DNA of 64,000 bases from Ruegeria sp. Ofav3-42 (GTDB taxonomy: Bacteria > Pseudomonadota > Alphaproteobacteria > Rhodobacterales > Rhodobacteraceae): the NCBI RefSeq assembly GCF_022347725.1, contig NZ_JAKRGB010000007.1:1-64000 (forward strand), in the 5' to 3' direction. Shown here piece by piece: positions 37,954 to 47,137 of the stretch. The position numbers and the translations under genes are program-made. How positions within the stretch are numbered: the stretch's first letter is position 1; the number at the start of each line of letters is the position of its first letter. The notes beneath the pieces were generated by a model, which worked only from the letters and a program-made list of their open reading frames with translations, ran no database searches and was not told the DNA's origin.

Positions 37954-38819
37954 TACGCCACCTTTCCGATCAGGCGATCCATCACTTCGGGCGGGGCAGC
38001 GTCATAGTCGGCTGCAGTTTTAAGAAGACAGACAAGGGTCGCCTGAACCTCTTCGCGGGACTGCGCCATGTCGTTGACACCCAGCCCCGAAAGGGCGGCC
38101 GCCCAGTCCAGCATCTCGGCGATGCCGGGGGTCTTTTCCAAGTCTTCTTTGCGCAACGCTTGCACAACGCCAATGATCTGGCGCGCCAGCAGGCCTTCGA
38201 CTTCTGGCATACGGGCTTTCAGGATCGCCATTTCCGTTTCACGCGACGGGTAGTCGAGGAAACTATACAGGCACCGACGCCGCAGCGCGTCCGACAGGTC
38301 CCGCGTCCCGTTTGCCGTCAGGATCACGATGGGCCGCGACCGCGCCTTGATGGTGCCGAGTTCCGGAATGGTGATCTGAAAGTCAGACAGGATCTCAAGC
38401 AGATAGGCTTCAAACTCCTCATCTGCCCGGTCGATTTCATCGATCAGCAGAACTGGTGGGTCTTCTTCGCTGATTGCTTCCAGCAAAGGTCGTTTCAGCA
38501 GATAATCGTCAGTGAACAACTGCGCTTCGATGGTGCCGCCCTGTGCCTCACTTGCACGGATGGCCAACAACTGGCGCTGGTAGTTCCACTCGTAAATCGC
38601 GTGGCTGGCATCCAACCCTTCGTAGCATTGCAACCGGATCAACCGTGCCGCGCGCTGTGCCGCCAACGCTTTGGCAACCTCAGTTTTACCAACCCCAGCC
38701 GGGCCTTCCAGCAGCAGCGGACGCCCAAGGGTCTGCGCCAGATGCAACGCCATAGCCAATCGGTCATCGGCAACATAGCCCACCTCGGCGAGGCCTTGCT
38801 GTATGTTCTGCAAGCTCAT
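37953..38819 (-). CDS. coxD: MoxR-family AAA+ ATPase CoxD
   Basis: A 288-aa AAA+ ATPase. Walker A is GPAGVGKTEVAKAL (about residue 36), Walker B VLLIDEIDRADEE, sensor-1 IVILTANGTRDLSDALRRR. In Oligotropha CoxD is an ATP-driven chaperone-like protein needed to build the Mo-S-Cu cluster of CO dehydrogenase. ATG at 38819 behind GGGAG is preferred to the longer open frame, which overlaps the coxL gene. It follows coxL by 52 bases on the same strand. Confidence 0.93.
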   Translation of the reverse strand: MSLQNIQQGLAEVGYVADDRLAMALHLAQTLGRPLLLEGPAGVGKTEVAKALAAQRAARLIRLQCYEGLDASHAIYEWNYQRQLLAIRASEAQGGTIEAQLFTDDYLLKRPLLEAISEEDPPVLLIDEIDRADEEFEAYLLEILSDFQITIPELGTIKARSRPIVILTANGTRDLSDALRRRCLYSFLDYPSRETEMAILKARMPEVEGLLARQIIGVVQALRKEDLEKTPGIAEMLDWAAALSGLGVNDMAQSREEVQATLVCLLKTAADYDAAPPEVMDRLIGKVA

Positions 38820-38871
38820 GCCATTCTCCCGGATTGCCGCCGCGCCGTTTTCAGCGCGGCGGATTTTCCTG

Positions 38872-41289
38872 TTAGCCATGCATTCCCAGACCGTTGGCGA
38901 TCTTCCAGATACGCCAGTGGTCATGCGGCATGTGGCTCTGAACAAGGCCAAATGGGCGGAAAGCATCATGCACCGCGTTCGAGAACGCGGGCACACCGCC
39001 GACATTCGGGCTCTCGCCCACGCCTTTGGCCCCGATCGGGTGATGCGGAGATGGCGTCACCGTATGATCGGTGGTGTAGTTGGGCGTCTCCCATGCCGTG
39101 GGCAGGAAGAAGTCCATCAGAGTACCGGTCTTGACATTACCCATCTCATCATAGGCGATTTCCTGACCCATCGCGATGGCCAGCGCTTCGGTCACGCCAC
39201 CATGGACCTGCCCTTCGATGATCATCGGGTTAATCCGGGTTCCGCAGTCGTCCAGCGCATAGAACTGCCGGACGTCCCATTCGCCGGTATCCACATCGAT
39301 CTCCATGACGCAGATATAGGCTCCGAACGGATAGGTCATATTCGGCGGGTCATAGTAGCTGACAGCTTCAAGGCCGGGTTCCAGCCCCGGGATTGCCTGA
39401 TTGTAGGCGGCGAAGGCGATTTCCTTCATCGTCTTGAAACGCTCTGGCGCACCTTTGACCGAGAACCGATCCACGTCCCACTCGACATCGTCATCGTGGA
39501 CTTCAAGCAGATAGGCGGCAATCATCTGCGCCTTGGCGCGGATTTTGCGGGCAGCCATTGCTGTTGCCGCGCCGGCAACGGGTGTCGACCGAGACCCATA
39601 GGTCCCAAGCCCGTAAGGCGCGGTGTCGGTATCACCTTCCTCCAGCGTAATATCGTCGGCAGGCAAGCCGATCTCGCTGGCGATGATCTGCGCAAAGGTC
39701 GTAGCATGGCCCTGACCCTGACTGATCGTCCCCAGCCGCGCGATAGCCGAGCCCGTCGGGTGGATACGGATTTCACAGCTATCGAACATGCCCAGCCCAA
39801 GGATATCGCAGTTCTTCACAGGACCCGCTCCGACGATTTCCGTGAAATGCGTCAAACCAATGCCCAGCAGCTTGCGGGTCTTTCCGGCCTTGAAGTCCTC
39901 GATCCGCTGCGCCTGTTCCGCCCGCAGACCTTCATAGTCGACAGCCTTCAAAGCCTTGTCCCACGCGGTGTGATAATCGCCCGAGTCATATTCCCAGCCC
40001 AGCGCGGATTGGTATGGAAACTGATCGGCCTTGATGAAGTTGATCCGGCGCAGCTCGGCCGCGTCCATGTTCAGCTTGATCGCCAGAACCTCGATCATCC
40101 GTTCGATGAAATAGGCGGCTTCGGTCACGCGGAAGGAACAGCGATAGGCCACCCCGCCCGGAGCCTTGTTGGTATAGACCCCATCCACAGCCAGATAGGC
40201 GGTCGGGATATCGTACGAACCTGTGCAGATGTTCATGAACCCGGCTGGGAATTTGGTCGGGTCAGCACAGGCGTCAAATCCACCATGATCCGCTGTTGTA
40301 TGGCACCAGAGACCAGTGATTTTGCCGTCTTTGGTCGCGGCGATCTTACCCTGCATCCAGTAGTCCCGCGCAAACGCGGTGGACATCAGGTTTTCCATCC
40401 GGTTCTCGACCCATTTCACCGGTTGGCCGGTGACAATGGACGCGACAACCGAGCAGACATAGCCTGCATAAGCACCAACTTTGTTACCGAAGCCACCACC
40501 GATATCAGGGCTGATCACCCGGATATTGTGCTCGGCGAGGCCAGAGATCAGCGACACAACCGTTCGGATCGCGTGGGGGGCTTGGAAGGTGCCATACAAC
40601 GTCAACTTGCCTGTCACCTTATCCATCGAGGCAACACAGCCACATGTCTCCAGCGGGCATGGGTGGGTCCGATGGTAATAGACCATCTCTTCGGCCACGA
40701 CATCCGCCTCACCCAGTACGGCCTCGGTCGCTTCTTTGTCGCCCTGTTCCCAGGTGAAGATGTGGTTGTGATGCTTACGCGGCCCGTGTGCGCCCTCGGT
40801 CTGACCCGCAAGGTCTTCGCGCAAGACAACATCGGATTTCAGCGCTTCGAACGGGTCGGTCAGAACCGGCAGTTCTTCATACTCAACCTCGACCAGTTCC
40901 GCCGCATCCGCCGCGATGTATCGGTTTTCGGCGACGACATAGGCGACTTCCTGGCCCTGGAACAGAACTTTGCCATCGGCCAGAACCATTTGCTTGTCAC
41001 CGGCCAGCGTCGGCATCCAATGCAAACCCAGCGGAGCCAGATCCTCGGCGGTCAGCACAGCAACAACACCGGGTACAGCCAGCGCAGCCTCTTTGTTCAC
41101 ACTGACAACGCGGGCATGGGCATAGGGCGAGCGGACAAAGGCGCCGAACAGCATCCCGTCCAGCTTGATGTCATCGACGTAGTTGCCCTTGCCTTGGGTA
41201 AAGCGCACATCCTCGACACGTTTGCGCGAACTTCCCATCCCTTTGAGATTGGCGGCGCGTTCTTCGGGGGTCATGGTTTGATCGTTCAT
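38872..41289 (-). CDS. coxL: Form I aerobic carbon monoxide dehydrogenase large subunit CoxL
   Basis: An 805-aa molybdopterin subunit that carries the [CuSMoO2] active site and oxidises CO to CO2. The active-site loop AYRCSFR (residues 381-387) is the form I signature; Cys384 is the copper ligand. The molybdenum-proximal Glu lies in [12 protein letters not shown] (Glu759). Offsets to the Oligotropha enzyme (Cys388, Glu763) are both four residues, so the protein is intact and in register. Other blocks: [11 protein letters not shown] and [14 protein letters not shown]. It overlaps the coxS stop by four bases. Form II enzymes have AYRGAGR here, so function as a true CO dehydrogenase is well supported. 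Confidence 0.97.
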   Translation of the reverse strand: MNDQTMTPEERAANLKGMGSSRKRVEDVRFTQGKGNYVDDIKLDGMLFGAFVRSPYAHARVVSVNKEAALAVPGVVAVLTAEDLAPLGLHWMPTLAGDKQMVLADGKVLFQGQEVAYVVAENRYIAADAAELVEVEYEELPVLTDPFEALKSDVVLREDLAGQTEGAHGPRKHHNHIFTWEQGDKEATEAVLGEADVVAEEMVYYHRTHPCPLETCGCVASMDKVTGKLTLYGTFQAPHAIRTVVSLISGLAEHNIRVISPDIGGGFGNKVGAYAGYVCSVVASIVTGQPVKWVENRMENLMSTAFARDYWMQGKIAATKDGKITGLWCHTTADHGGFDACADPTKFPAGFMNICTGSYDIPTAYLAVDGVYTNKAPGGVAYRCSFRVTEAAYFIERMIEVLAIKLNMDAAELRRINFIKADQFPYQSALGWEYDSGDYHTAWDKALKAVDYEGLRAEQAQRIEDFKAGKTRKLLGIGLTHFTEIVGAGPVKNCDILGLGMFDSCEIRIHPTGSAIARLGTISQGQGHATTFAQIIASEIGLPADDITLEEGDTDTAPYGLGTYGSRSTPVAGAATAMAARKIRAKAQMIAAYLLEVHDDDVEWDVDRFSVKGAPERFKTMKEIAFAAYNQAIPGLEPGLEAVSYYDPPNMTYPFGAYICVMEIDVDTGEWDVRQFYALDDCGTRINPMIIEGQVHGGVTEALAIAMGQEIAYDEMGNVKTGTLMDFFLPTAWETPNYTTDHTVTPSPHHPIGAKGVGESPNVGGVPAFSNAVHDAFRPFGLVQSHMPHDHWRIWKIANGLGMHG

Positions 41290-41780
41290 TCCGCGGCCTC
41301 CTTCTGAGCGTTCAGCATGTCAGCGGAGGCCGAGATTGCCTTGACGATGTTCTGATACCCGGTGCAGCGGCAGAGGTTCCCGGACATGCCAAAACGGATG
41401 TCCTCTTCGGTCGGGTTCGGATTTTCCTGCAGCAGGCGATGCGCGCGGGTGATCATGCCCGGCGTGCAGAATCCACACTGCAACCCGTGATGTTCGCGGA
41501 ACATCTCCTGCAGAACGCCAAGGCTGCCATCATCATTGGTCAGCCCTTCGACCGTGGTGATCTCGGCCCCGTTCACCTGCGCCACAAAGGTTGTGCAGGA
41601 TTTGACCGACTTGCCGTCGATATCCACGGTACAGGCCCCGCAATGGCTGGTCTCGCACCCGATATGAGGGCCGGTGATTTTCAGATCTTCCCGCAGGAAG
41701 TGGATCAACAGCGTGCGCGGCTCGGCCAATCCTTCGACCTCTTTGCCGTTCACGGTGAGTTTGACGTGCATTTTCGACAT
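41286..41780 (-). CDS. coxS: CO dehydrogenase iron-sulfur subunit CoxS
   Basis: A 164-aa protein with two 2Fe-2S clusters. The N-terminal plant-ferredoxin-type motif is [16 protein letters not shown] plus a later Cys (KSCTTF); the C-terminal helical cluster has CGFCTPGM and [13 protein letters not shown]. It passes electrons from the Mo centre of CoxL to the FAD in CoxM. ATG at 41780 follows GGGGAGG. Order M-S-L is the standard transcriptional order for CODH, and overlaps at both ends show tight coupling. Confidence 0.97.
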   Translation of the reverse strand: MSKMHVKLTVNGKEVEGLAEPRTLLIHFLREDLKITGPHIGCETSHCGACTVDIDGKSVKSCTTFVAQVNGAEITTVEGLTNDDGSLGVLQEMFREHHGLQCGFCTPGMITRAHRLLQENPNPTEEDIRFGMSGNLCRCTGYQNIVKAISASADMLNAQKEAAE

Positions 41781-41794
41781 GAGTTTTCCTCCCC

Positions 41795-42628
41795 TCAACT
41801 CGCGCGGCTTTGCGCACGGTCGATGGCGCGGCGCAGCATCACGGCGGCCACGTGTTTCTTGAATTCGACGGGGCCGCGGTTGTCGGCCACGGGATCAATG
41901 GCGTCGAGCATCGCGGCGACGCAGCCGCTGACATCCCCATCAGCCAGCGCGTTGCTTGCGCTTTCGGACCAGATAGGTGTGTCTGCCAGATTGGTCATCG
42001 CGACCGAGGCCTGACCATTGCCAACCATCACCGCCGCCGCAGCGGTCGCGTAATCGCCGATCTTGCGCTTCTGCTTCTCATAGGCCTGACCAACACCAGC
42101 GCCCGGCACAGGGATCGAAATCCGGGTCAGGATTTCCTCATCCTCGCGCGCGGTGAAATATGCAGCCTCGTAGAAATCCCGCGCCGCTACGCTGCGTGCA
42201 CCGTCAGGCCCGGACAGTTCAAACGTCGCGTTCAGACACTGCATCAGCCCCGGCATGTCATTGCCCGGATCACCATTGGCCACGTTTCCGCCAACAGTAC
42301 CTACATAACGCACCTGCGGGTCCGCGATCTGCAGCGCGGCCTCGCGGATCAATGGAATGGTCGAAGCCAAACCGTCATGGGTGATCAATTCATGCTGGGT
42401 CACCATCGCGCCAAGTGTGGCGGTGTCGGAACCGACCTCGATGCCCTTCAGCTCATCAATTGCCTGCAGATCGACCAGGTGGCCCATCTCGGCCATGCGC
42501 AGCTTCATCATCGGAATCAGGCTGTGGCCGCCTGCGATCACGCGCGCTTCATCTCCATGTTCCTGTAAAATGCCAATGGCCGAGGCGATATCGCCTGGCC
42601 GGTGATACTCAAAACCGGCTGGTATCAT
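41795..42628 (-). CDS. coxM: CO dehydrogenase FAD subunit CoxM
   Basis: A 277-aa FAD-binding subunit that hands electrons to the quinone pool. Both FAD-binding motifs are seen: [11 protein letters not shown] (residues 32-42) and [14 protein letters not shown] (about residues 110-123), matching the AGGHS and TIGG motifs in CoxM of Oligotropha. First of the catalytic M-S-L trio; its stop is 14 bases upstream of coxS. The 139 bases between coxC and coxM might hold a CO-responsive promoter. Confidence 0.96.
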   Translation of the reverse strand: MIPAGFEYHRPGDIASAIGILQEHGDEARVIAGGHSLIPMMKLRMAEMGHLVDLQAIDELKGIEVGSDTATLGAMVTQHELITHDGLASTIPLIREAALQIADPQVRYVGTVGGNVANGDPGNDMPGLMQCLNATFELSGPDGARSVAARDFYEAAYFTAREDEEILTRISIPVPGAGVGQAYEKQKRKIGDYATAAAAVMVGNGQASVAMTNLADTPIWSESASNALADGDVSGCVAAMLDAIDPVADNRGPVEFKKHVAAVMLRRAIDRAQSRAS

Positions 42629-42767
42629 GTTTTTCCTCCCTGGGTCCGAGCGGTATGCCTTGGGGGACCTGGGGTAAGGAAAGAACGCTAAGGTCTGCCA
42701 TTCCAGCCAGTGGGAACGGGGCGCGCAGCTTGTTTCACGAAATGCGAATGGGCTGCACGAGCTGCGA

Positions 42768-43877
42768 TCAGAGGCCCAGCGCCTCGCGAATGTCCGTCAG
42801 ACGAGATCGGCTGACCGGCACCTTGGTCAAGGCGTCAACACGGTCAAAATAGCAGGTGCCGTTGTCCTTGTGCCGCTCAAAGCTTGAGACATGCTTGGGG
42901 TTCACCAGATAGCTGCGATGCGCCCGTAGGAAACCATCTGGTTTGAGACGCGATTCAGCTTCGGTGATCGACCAGGGGCAGAACAGTTTTTCGGCATCCA
43001 TATAGAGGACCGTGTAATGCCCCTCGGCCCGGATGGCGGCGATCCGGGCGGGTTCGGCGAAAAAGGTCTGGCCTTCGCGCTCGAATGGAACGCCAGCACG
43101 CAGAGCGGGTTCTGGCTCGGGCGCAGGGTCCGGAGTGGCGGGCGGCGCGTCTGACGACGCAGGCTCGATGAAGGTGATACCGGTCAAAAGGAACGCGCCG
43201 CAAATCAGGAATACGGACACAGTGACACCCATCGCCAGCACCTGATTGTTCAGCGCAGGCCCTGCGCGGCCCGGACCATCGCTTGCGACGAAATCGGTCA
43301 GACCCGTGGCGACGAAATGCATCGTGAAGACCGCCAACCCGAAACACACCGTCCCCAGCAGGATGTTGCGTTGCGTGCGATTGTCGTAAGCCACCCAGAT
43401 TGCCAGCACCGACAGAACCACAGACGCCAGCGTCGAAATTGCCACATCCCAAACGTTGTAAACGGGGCGGCACAGCTCCATCCCGGCCATGCCGACATAG
43501 TGCATAACAACAATACCGAGGCCCACGATCACCCCAGCGACAAATATTGTCCCCATCGTGCGCGGGCGAAAATGCAGGATCAGCAGCGCCAGCCCAACCA
43601 TCAGGATCGCAACCAACGCAGAAATCAGGGTGATCAACGCGTCATAATAGAACAGGATCGGCAATTGCAGACCCAGCATGGCCACGAAATGCATCGACCA
43701 GATTCCGCCGCCCAGAATGATCGCGGCCAGCGCTACGACCAGTTTGCGCTTCTGATCGTCCAGCTTGGACGCCCCATGCGTCAGATACAGCCCGGTGAAT
43801 CCGGCCATCATCGCCACAGCGAGCGACGCCGCAACAAGCCAGGCGTTATGCGAATAGTCCAGCATTTGGGTTTGCAC
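42768..43877 (-). CDS. coxC: CoxC-like membrane sensor-regulator (MHYT + LytTR)
   Basis: A 369-aa protein that begins the cox cluster. The N-terminal half is a seven-helix MHYT domain with its motif triplicated: MHFVAM, MHYVGM and MHFVAT, which are thought to bind a metal, perhaps copper, able to sense O2, CO or NO. After a Pro/Asp linker (about 230-260) a LytTR DNA-binding domain follows (about 265-365, with the FLRAHRSYLVNPKHV and KVPVSRSR segments). CoxC of Oligotropha has the same architecture. It is a single-polypeptide regulator that could bind the cox promoter. The start may be GTG 43877 or ATG 43865; spacing to GGGGAGGG is imperfect for both. Confidence 0.9.
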   Translation of the reverse strand: MQTQMLDYSHNAWLVAASLAVAMMAGFTGLYLTHGASKLDDQKRKLVVALAAIILGGGIWSMHFVAMLGLQLPILFYYDALITLISALVAILMVGLALLILHFRPRTMGTIFVAGVIVGLGIVVMHYVGMAGMELCRPVYNVWDVAISTLASVVLSVLAIWVAYDNRTQRNILLGTVCFGLAVFTMHFVATGLTDFVASDGPGRAGPALNNQVLAMGVTVSVFLICGAFLLTGITFIEPASSDAPPATPDPAPEPEPALRAGVPFEREGQTFFAEPARIAAIRAEGHYTVLYMDAEKLFCPWSITEAESRLKPDGFLRAHRSYLVNPKHVSSFERHKDNGTCYFDRVDALTKVPVSRSRLTDIREALGL

Positions 43878-44020
43878 GCCCTCCCCGACGCGAAGGCGAC
43901 GTTAGCAAACGGAATTGATTGGGACAATTGTATGTTAGGCAGGAATACCGATTGTCGCCAGAATGACAGGCCCCGCCTGTTTTGTGCCTTGCATTTTCGC
44001 AGCCACGACCAATACGGGCA

Positions 44021-45025
44021 TTACTGAATGACCGCATCTTCCCAGGCGGACAGAAATTTTGCTCTTTTTAAACCGTCCAGGAACGTCAGCAACGCGGGAT
44101 CGAGGCTAATCGTTTCTTGTCCGTTAGCTCCGGCTCTTGGCTGCAAGAGGGGAAGAGGGCTGCTTCCTTCGGGCACGGCAGATCCGTCGGCAACAAGATA
44201 ACGCAACAGCAATTCCGCCGCCTGTGGTTCAGCTGTCGCATTCGAGACCATGGCCGTACGCATCATGACTGTTTGAAAATCTGACGGCAGCACGACCTCA
44301 AGGGCATCCTTGCCCTCGGTACGCACAGCCGCGTAACTCCCCAGAACATTGTAGGCAACAAGTATGGTTCCGTCCGCAAGGTCATTGATCATTTCGCCCG
44401 AGCAGCAATACAGCCGCACGTCCAGGCCGCCCATGACCTCCATCAGCCGCCAATAGGTCTCGGACGCGCGCGCGTCTTGCGTTGCGAACAGGTACCCCAG
44501 ACCCGACTGTCGCACGTCATAGGTGCCGACCTTGCCCCGAAACTCATCAGGTCGGTTTCGCAAAGTCTCAATAAGGCCCTGCCGGGTCTGTGGTATCGGC
44601 TGACCCTCGAAAGCGGCGCGGTTGATCACGATGGTTGCCGGTTCCGAGGTGAAGGCAAAAAGGCTGTGGTGCCACTGCGCCCAGTTTGGCGCCGGGACAT
44701 CCTCGATCGGTAGGGCAAACCCGTCATTTGCCAGTTTCAACTGCAGATCCATGGCGCTGGAGATGATCACGTCGAACGCCTCGGGTGTGGCCCGGACCCG
44801 CCTGTTGATGTCAGCAGTGCCGGAGACAAGATATTCGACACTAATCAAGGGATTTTGGGCCACAAATCCTTCGATCACAGGGGCAAACAAAACGGTATCG
44901 GTACTGGAGATGACACGTAGGCGTGGACCCTCGGCACCTTCGTTGAAGATCAGGCGATCTTCCCAATCATCTGCCCACCCGACAAAGGGGAGAAGTGTTA
45001 CGACTAGAGCGATAAGATAACGCAT
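44021..45025 (-). CDS. Periplasmic solute-binding protein linked to TctDE (Fe3+/ABC type fold)
   Basis: A 334-aa exported binding protein: signal peptide (residues 1-18, MRYLIALVVTLLPFVGWA), then a bacterial extracellular solute-binding fold (RLRVISSTDTVLFAPVIEGF ... TAVVINRAAF-like region, then GKVGTYDVRQSGLGYL). It is not a TctC-type (Bug) protein. It overlaps the tctE stop by 22 bases, so it belongs to the regulatory operon tctD-tctE rather than the transporter operon. I infer a periplasmic sensor that presents the ligand to TctE, giving a three-component system. Confidence 0.75.
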   Translation of the reverse strand: MRYLIALVVTLLPFVGWADDWEDRLIFNEGAEGPRLRVISSTDTVLFAPVIEGFVAQNPLISVEYLVSGTADINRRVRATPEAFDVIISSAMDLQLKLANDGFALPIEDVPAPNWAQWHHSLFAFTSEPATIVINRAAFEGQPIPQTRQGLIETLRNRPDEFRGKVGTYDVRQSGLGYLFATQDARASETYWRLMEVMGGLDVRLYCCSGEMINDLADGTILVAYNVLGSYAAVRTEGKDALEVVLPSDFQTVMMRTAMVSNATAEPQAAELLLRYLVADGSAVPEGSSPLPLLQPRAGANGQETISLDPALLTFLDGLKRAKFLSAWEDAVIQ

Positions 45026-46371
45026 GCGCCCCCCTTTGCCCGGTTCTTGAGTATCAACGACCCTCCGTGCGCCGTCGCCACATCCTGCGCGATCGTCAAC
45101 CCCAGACCGGACCCGATAGTCCCTGCCGCGTTCTGACCACGTTCGAACCGGCGCGTCAGCGTGTCGATTTCATCAGGCGGAAAGCCGGGACCCGCATCGC
45201 GTACTTGGATCTGCGGGTCCGGATATGCGATGATCGTGATCGCTACAGTGCTGTCCGACGGCGCGTATTTCATTGCATTATCAATCATGTTCCGCACGGC
45301 ATTCTGGATCAGGATCGGGTCGCCCGAATAGGGAACCGACGGCTCGCCGGTTAGGGACAGCGTCAGCTCTTTCATTTCGGCAATCGGGTTCAGGCGTTGA
45401 ACCAGTTCACGGATCAGGATGACCAGATCGATCTCCTCACGTTCCAGATGGTCCGCCCGAAAGGTAATCATGGCGTGATCCAGCAACTGCCCCGCCGCGC
45501 GCGAGCTTTCGTCGATGGCCCGCACCATGGCCTTCAGCGCCTCGCGGTTGTCTTCTCGTTCGACGCGGTGAAGGGTCGCCTCAGCATACGATCTGACCGT
45601 CGCCAGCGGAGTCCGCACCCGGTGCGCGGCCTCTGCAATAAAGTCCTCTGACTGGCTTAGCGACTGATCCAGACGACCCATCAGGGAATTCAGAGACATC
45701 ACCAGCGGTGCCATCTCTTTTGGAACGGGCTTTTTGAACGGGCTCAGATCCTGTGGACCTCTGCGCGTGACCGAGGTCGTCAGTTTGTTCAATTGGCCGA
45801 TCGTTGTGGACGTCACCCAGAACGATAACGCCGCAGTCAGCAGAAAGAACCCGATCCCAAGATAGGCTGCGTTCCGCGAAATCTGATCCAAAGTATCCGC
45901 CAGCGCGTCCTGCGTTTGCCCCAACGCAACCTCAATCTCGGTTTGGCGGCCCAACCCGACCAACGTCCGGCTGGCGCTGACTTGCCGAATACGTTCGCCA
46001 CGCACTTCGCCGGTTTGAAACGTCCATCGGTCCTCGACGGGACCTTCCGCAATGCTCAGGTCCTCGTATCCGGACAGGAACTTGCCGTCCTGAAAAATGG
46101 CATAGAACACCCGATCATCAGACGGAGTGGTCAACATGGAGAAGGCGGCATAGGGAATGTCGACCTCAAGCTGGCCATCCCTAAGCGCGGCGGCGTCAAG
46201 GATGGACGTCACCGAGGCCCCCAATATGTCATCCTGACCCTGCTGAGCCACCTTTGCGGCATAGTTGCGCACCGTAAAGAACAGAAGAATGGCCAGAACC
46301 GCAGCCCCGCCGATTAGCGTCAACACCAGACGGTTTCTCAGCGATCCCGAGACGGTTGGGTTAGTCGTCAT
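45004..46371 (-). CDS. tctE: Sensor histidine kinase TctE
   Basis: A 455-aa membrane kinase. Two membrane helices (about residues 15-35 and 170-190) enclose a periplasmic sensor region of about 130 residues, followed by a HAMP-like linker. The phospho-acceptor His250 lies in EAAHRVRTPLATVRSYAEA (H-box), and N, G1 and G2 boxes follow (NMIDNAMKYAP, VRDAGPGFPPDE, GSGLGLTIA). Matches the TctE/QseC subgroup controlling tricarboxylate transport. It overlaps tctD by 11 bases and the periplasmic binding protein by 22, forming one operon. Confidence 0.93.
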   Translation of the reverse strand: MTTNPTVSGSLRNRLVLTLIGGAAVLAILLFFTVRNYAAKVAQQGQDDILGASVTSILDAAALRDGQLEVDIPYAAFSMLTTPSDDRVFYAIFQDGKFLSGYEDLSIAEGPVEDRWTFQTGEVRGERIRQVSASRTLVGLGRQTEIEVALGQTQDALADTLDQISRNAAYLGIGFFLLTAALSFWVTSTTIGQLNKLTTSVTRRGPQDLSPFKKPVPKEMAPLVMSLNSLMGRLDQSLSQSEDFIAEAAHRVRTPLATVRSYAEATLHRVEREDNREALKAMVRAIDESSRAAGQLLDHAMITFRADHLEREEIDLVILIRELVQRLNPIAEMKELTLSLTGEPSVPYSGDPILIQNAVRNMIDNAMKYAPSDSTVAITIIAYPDPQIQVRDAGPGFPPDEIDTLTRRFERGQNAAGTIGSGLGLTIAQDVATAHGGSLILKNRAKGGACVILSL

Positions 46372-47029
46372 GATCCAGCCTATAACCCAGCCCGCGCAGA
46401 GTGGTGATTTTCATGTCGGATTTCTCAAGATGTTTGCGCAGGCGACCGACATAGACCTCAATCGCGTTGTCCGAAACGTTGTCGTCATAAGAAAACAGCC
46501 TGTCCGCCAGTTTCTGCTTTGAGAACACCTGACCCGGCGCGTTGATGAAAAGTTCGATCATTCTCAGTTCGCGATTGCGGAGTGAGACCGTTTCGCCATC
46601 AACCGTCAAATGACCCGCCACCGGGTCAAAAACAATTCCACCAATCTCGATCGTCGACTTCGCGCTTCCGGATCTGCGGCGCAAAACGGCGCGGCAGCGC
46701 GCTTCAAGCTCGGCATGATCGAAGGGTTTCGTCACGTAGTCATCCGCCCCCAGATCAAGTGAGCCGATTCGATCCGAAACCTGACTGCGCGCGGTCAGAA
46801 CGATCACCGGCGTGTCCAGACGGCTGGCGCGATGCTGTCTGAGGAACTCACGCCCATCGCCGTCGGGCAACATGATATCCAGAAGGATCAGGTCATACTC
46901 TTCGGTCGCAACAAAAGCGCCCGCGTCCCCCAAATCTGCTGCATGATCAACGACATGACCGTCCAGGCGCATACGGGAACTGATCGCATTCGCGAGGTCC
47001 AGATTGTCTTCGACGAGCAGAAATTTCAT
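46361..47029 (-). CDS. tctD: OmpR/PhoB-type response regulator TctD
   Basis: A 222-aa two-component response regulator. Receiver domain (1-115) starts MKFLLVEDNLDL; phospho-acceptor Asp51 lies in LILLDIMLPDGDG; Lys of the receiver is in DYVTKPFDHAE. The C-terminal winged helix (about 125-220) has RNRELRMIELF and the recognition-helix segment NAIEVYVGRLRKHLEK. ATG at 47029 gives the normal length. It is divergent from tctCBA with 108 bases between starts, and a PhoB-like 11-bp repeat lies in that region. Confidence 0.95.
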   Translation of the reverse strand: MKFLLVEDNLDLANAISSRMRLDGHVVDHAADLGDAGAFVATEEYDLILLDIMLPDGDGREFLRQHRASRLDTPVIVLTARSQVSDRIGSLDLGADDYVTKPFDHAELEARCRAVLRRRSGSAKSTIEIGGIVFDPVAGHLTVDGETVSLRNRELRMIELFINAPGQVFSKQKLADRLFSYDDNVSDNAIEVYVGRLRKHLEKSDMKITTLRGLGYRLDHDD

Positions 47030-47054
47030 GGGCTGTGGACAGTTTCTTTTCACA

Positions 47055-47076
47055 TGACAGGTTGATGTCAGGTTGG
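47055..47076. promoter_or_regulatory. 11-bp direct repeat: predicted TctD box
   Basis: Two adjacent 11-mers, TGACAGGTTGA (47055-47065) and TGTCAGGTTGG (47066-47076), agree at 9 of 11 positions. Direct repeats with an 11-base period, on the same helix face, are the recognition pattern of PhoB/OmpR-type regulators. A -10 element GATAAT lies at 47092-47097, so the second repeat covers the -35 region of tctC as in class II activation by PhoB. Binding by TctD is inference. Confidence 0.6.
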
Positions 47077-47137
47077 CGTGTTTAGTTGCAGGATAATCTG
47101 TGCCGCTGAGCGGCCGGTTGTCAAATGGGAGGACATA

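Noticed and set aside
38872-41289. Annotation of CoxL as a form II or generic xanthine dehydrogenase-type subunit
   Set aside because: Form II has AYRGAGR; here AYRCSFR with the copper-binding Cys is present.
38803-41307. An 834-codon plus-strand open frame
   Set aside because: It lies opposite coxL, whose active-site motifs are all present on the other strand. No coding signature of its own.
44021-45025. The periplasmic binding protein as a second TctC
   Set aside because: It lacks the TctC/Bug opening motif and pattern, and fits an ABC-type solute-binding fold instead.
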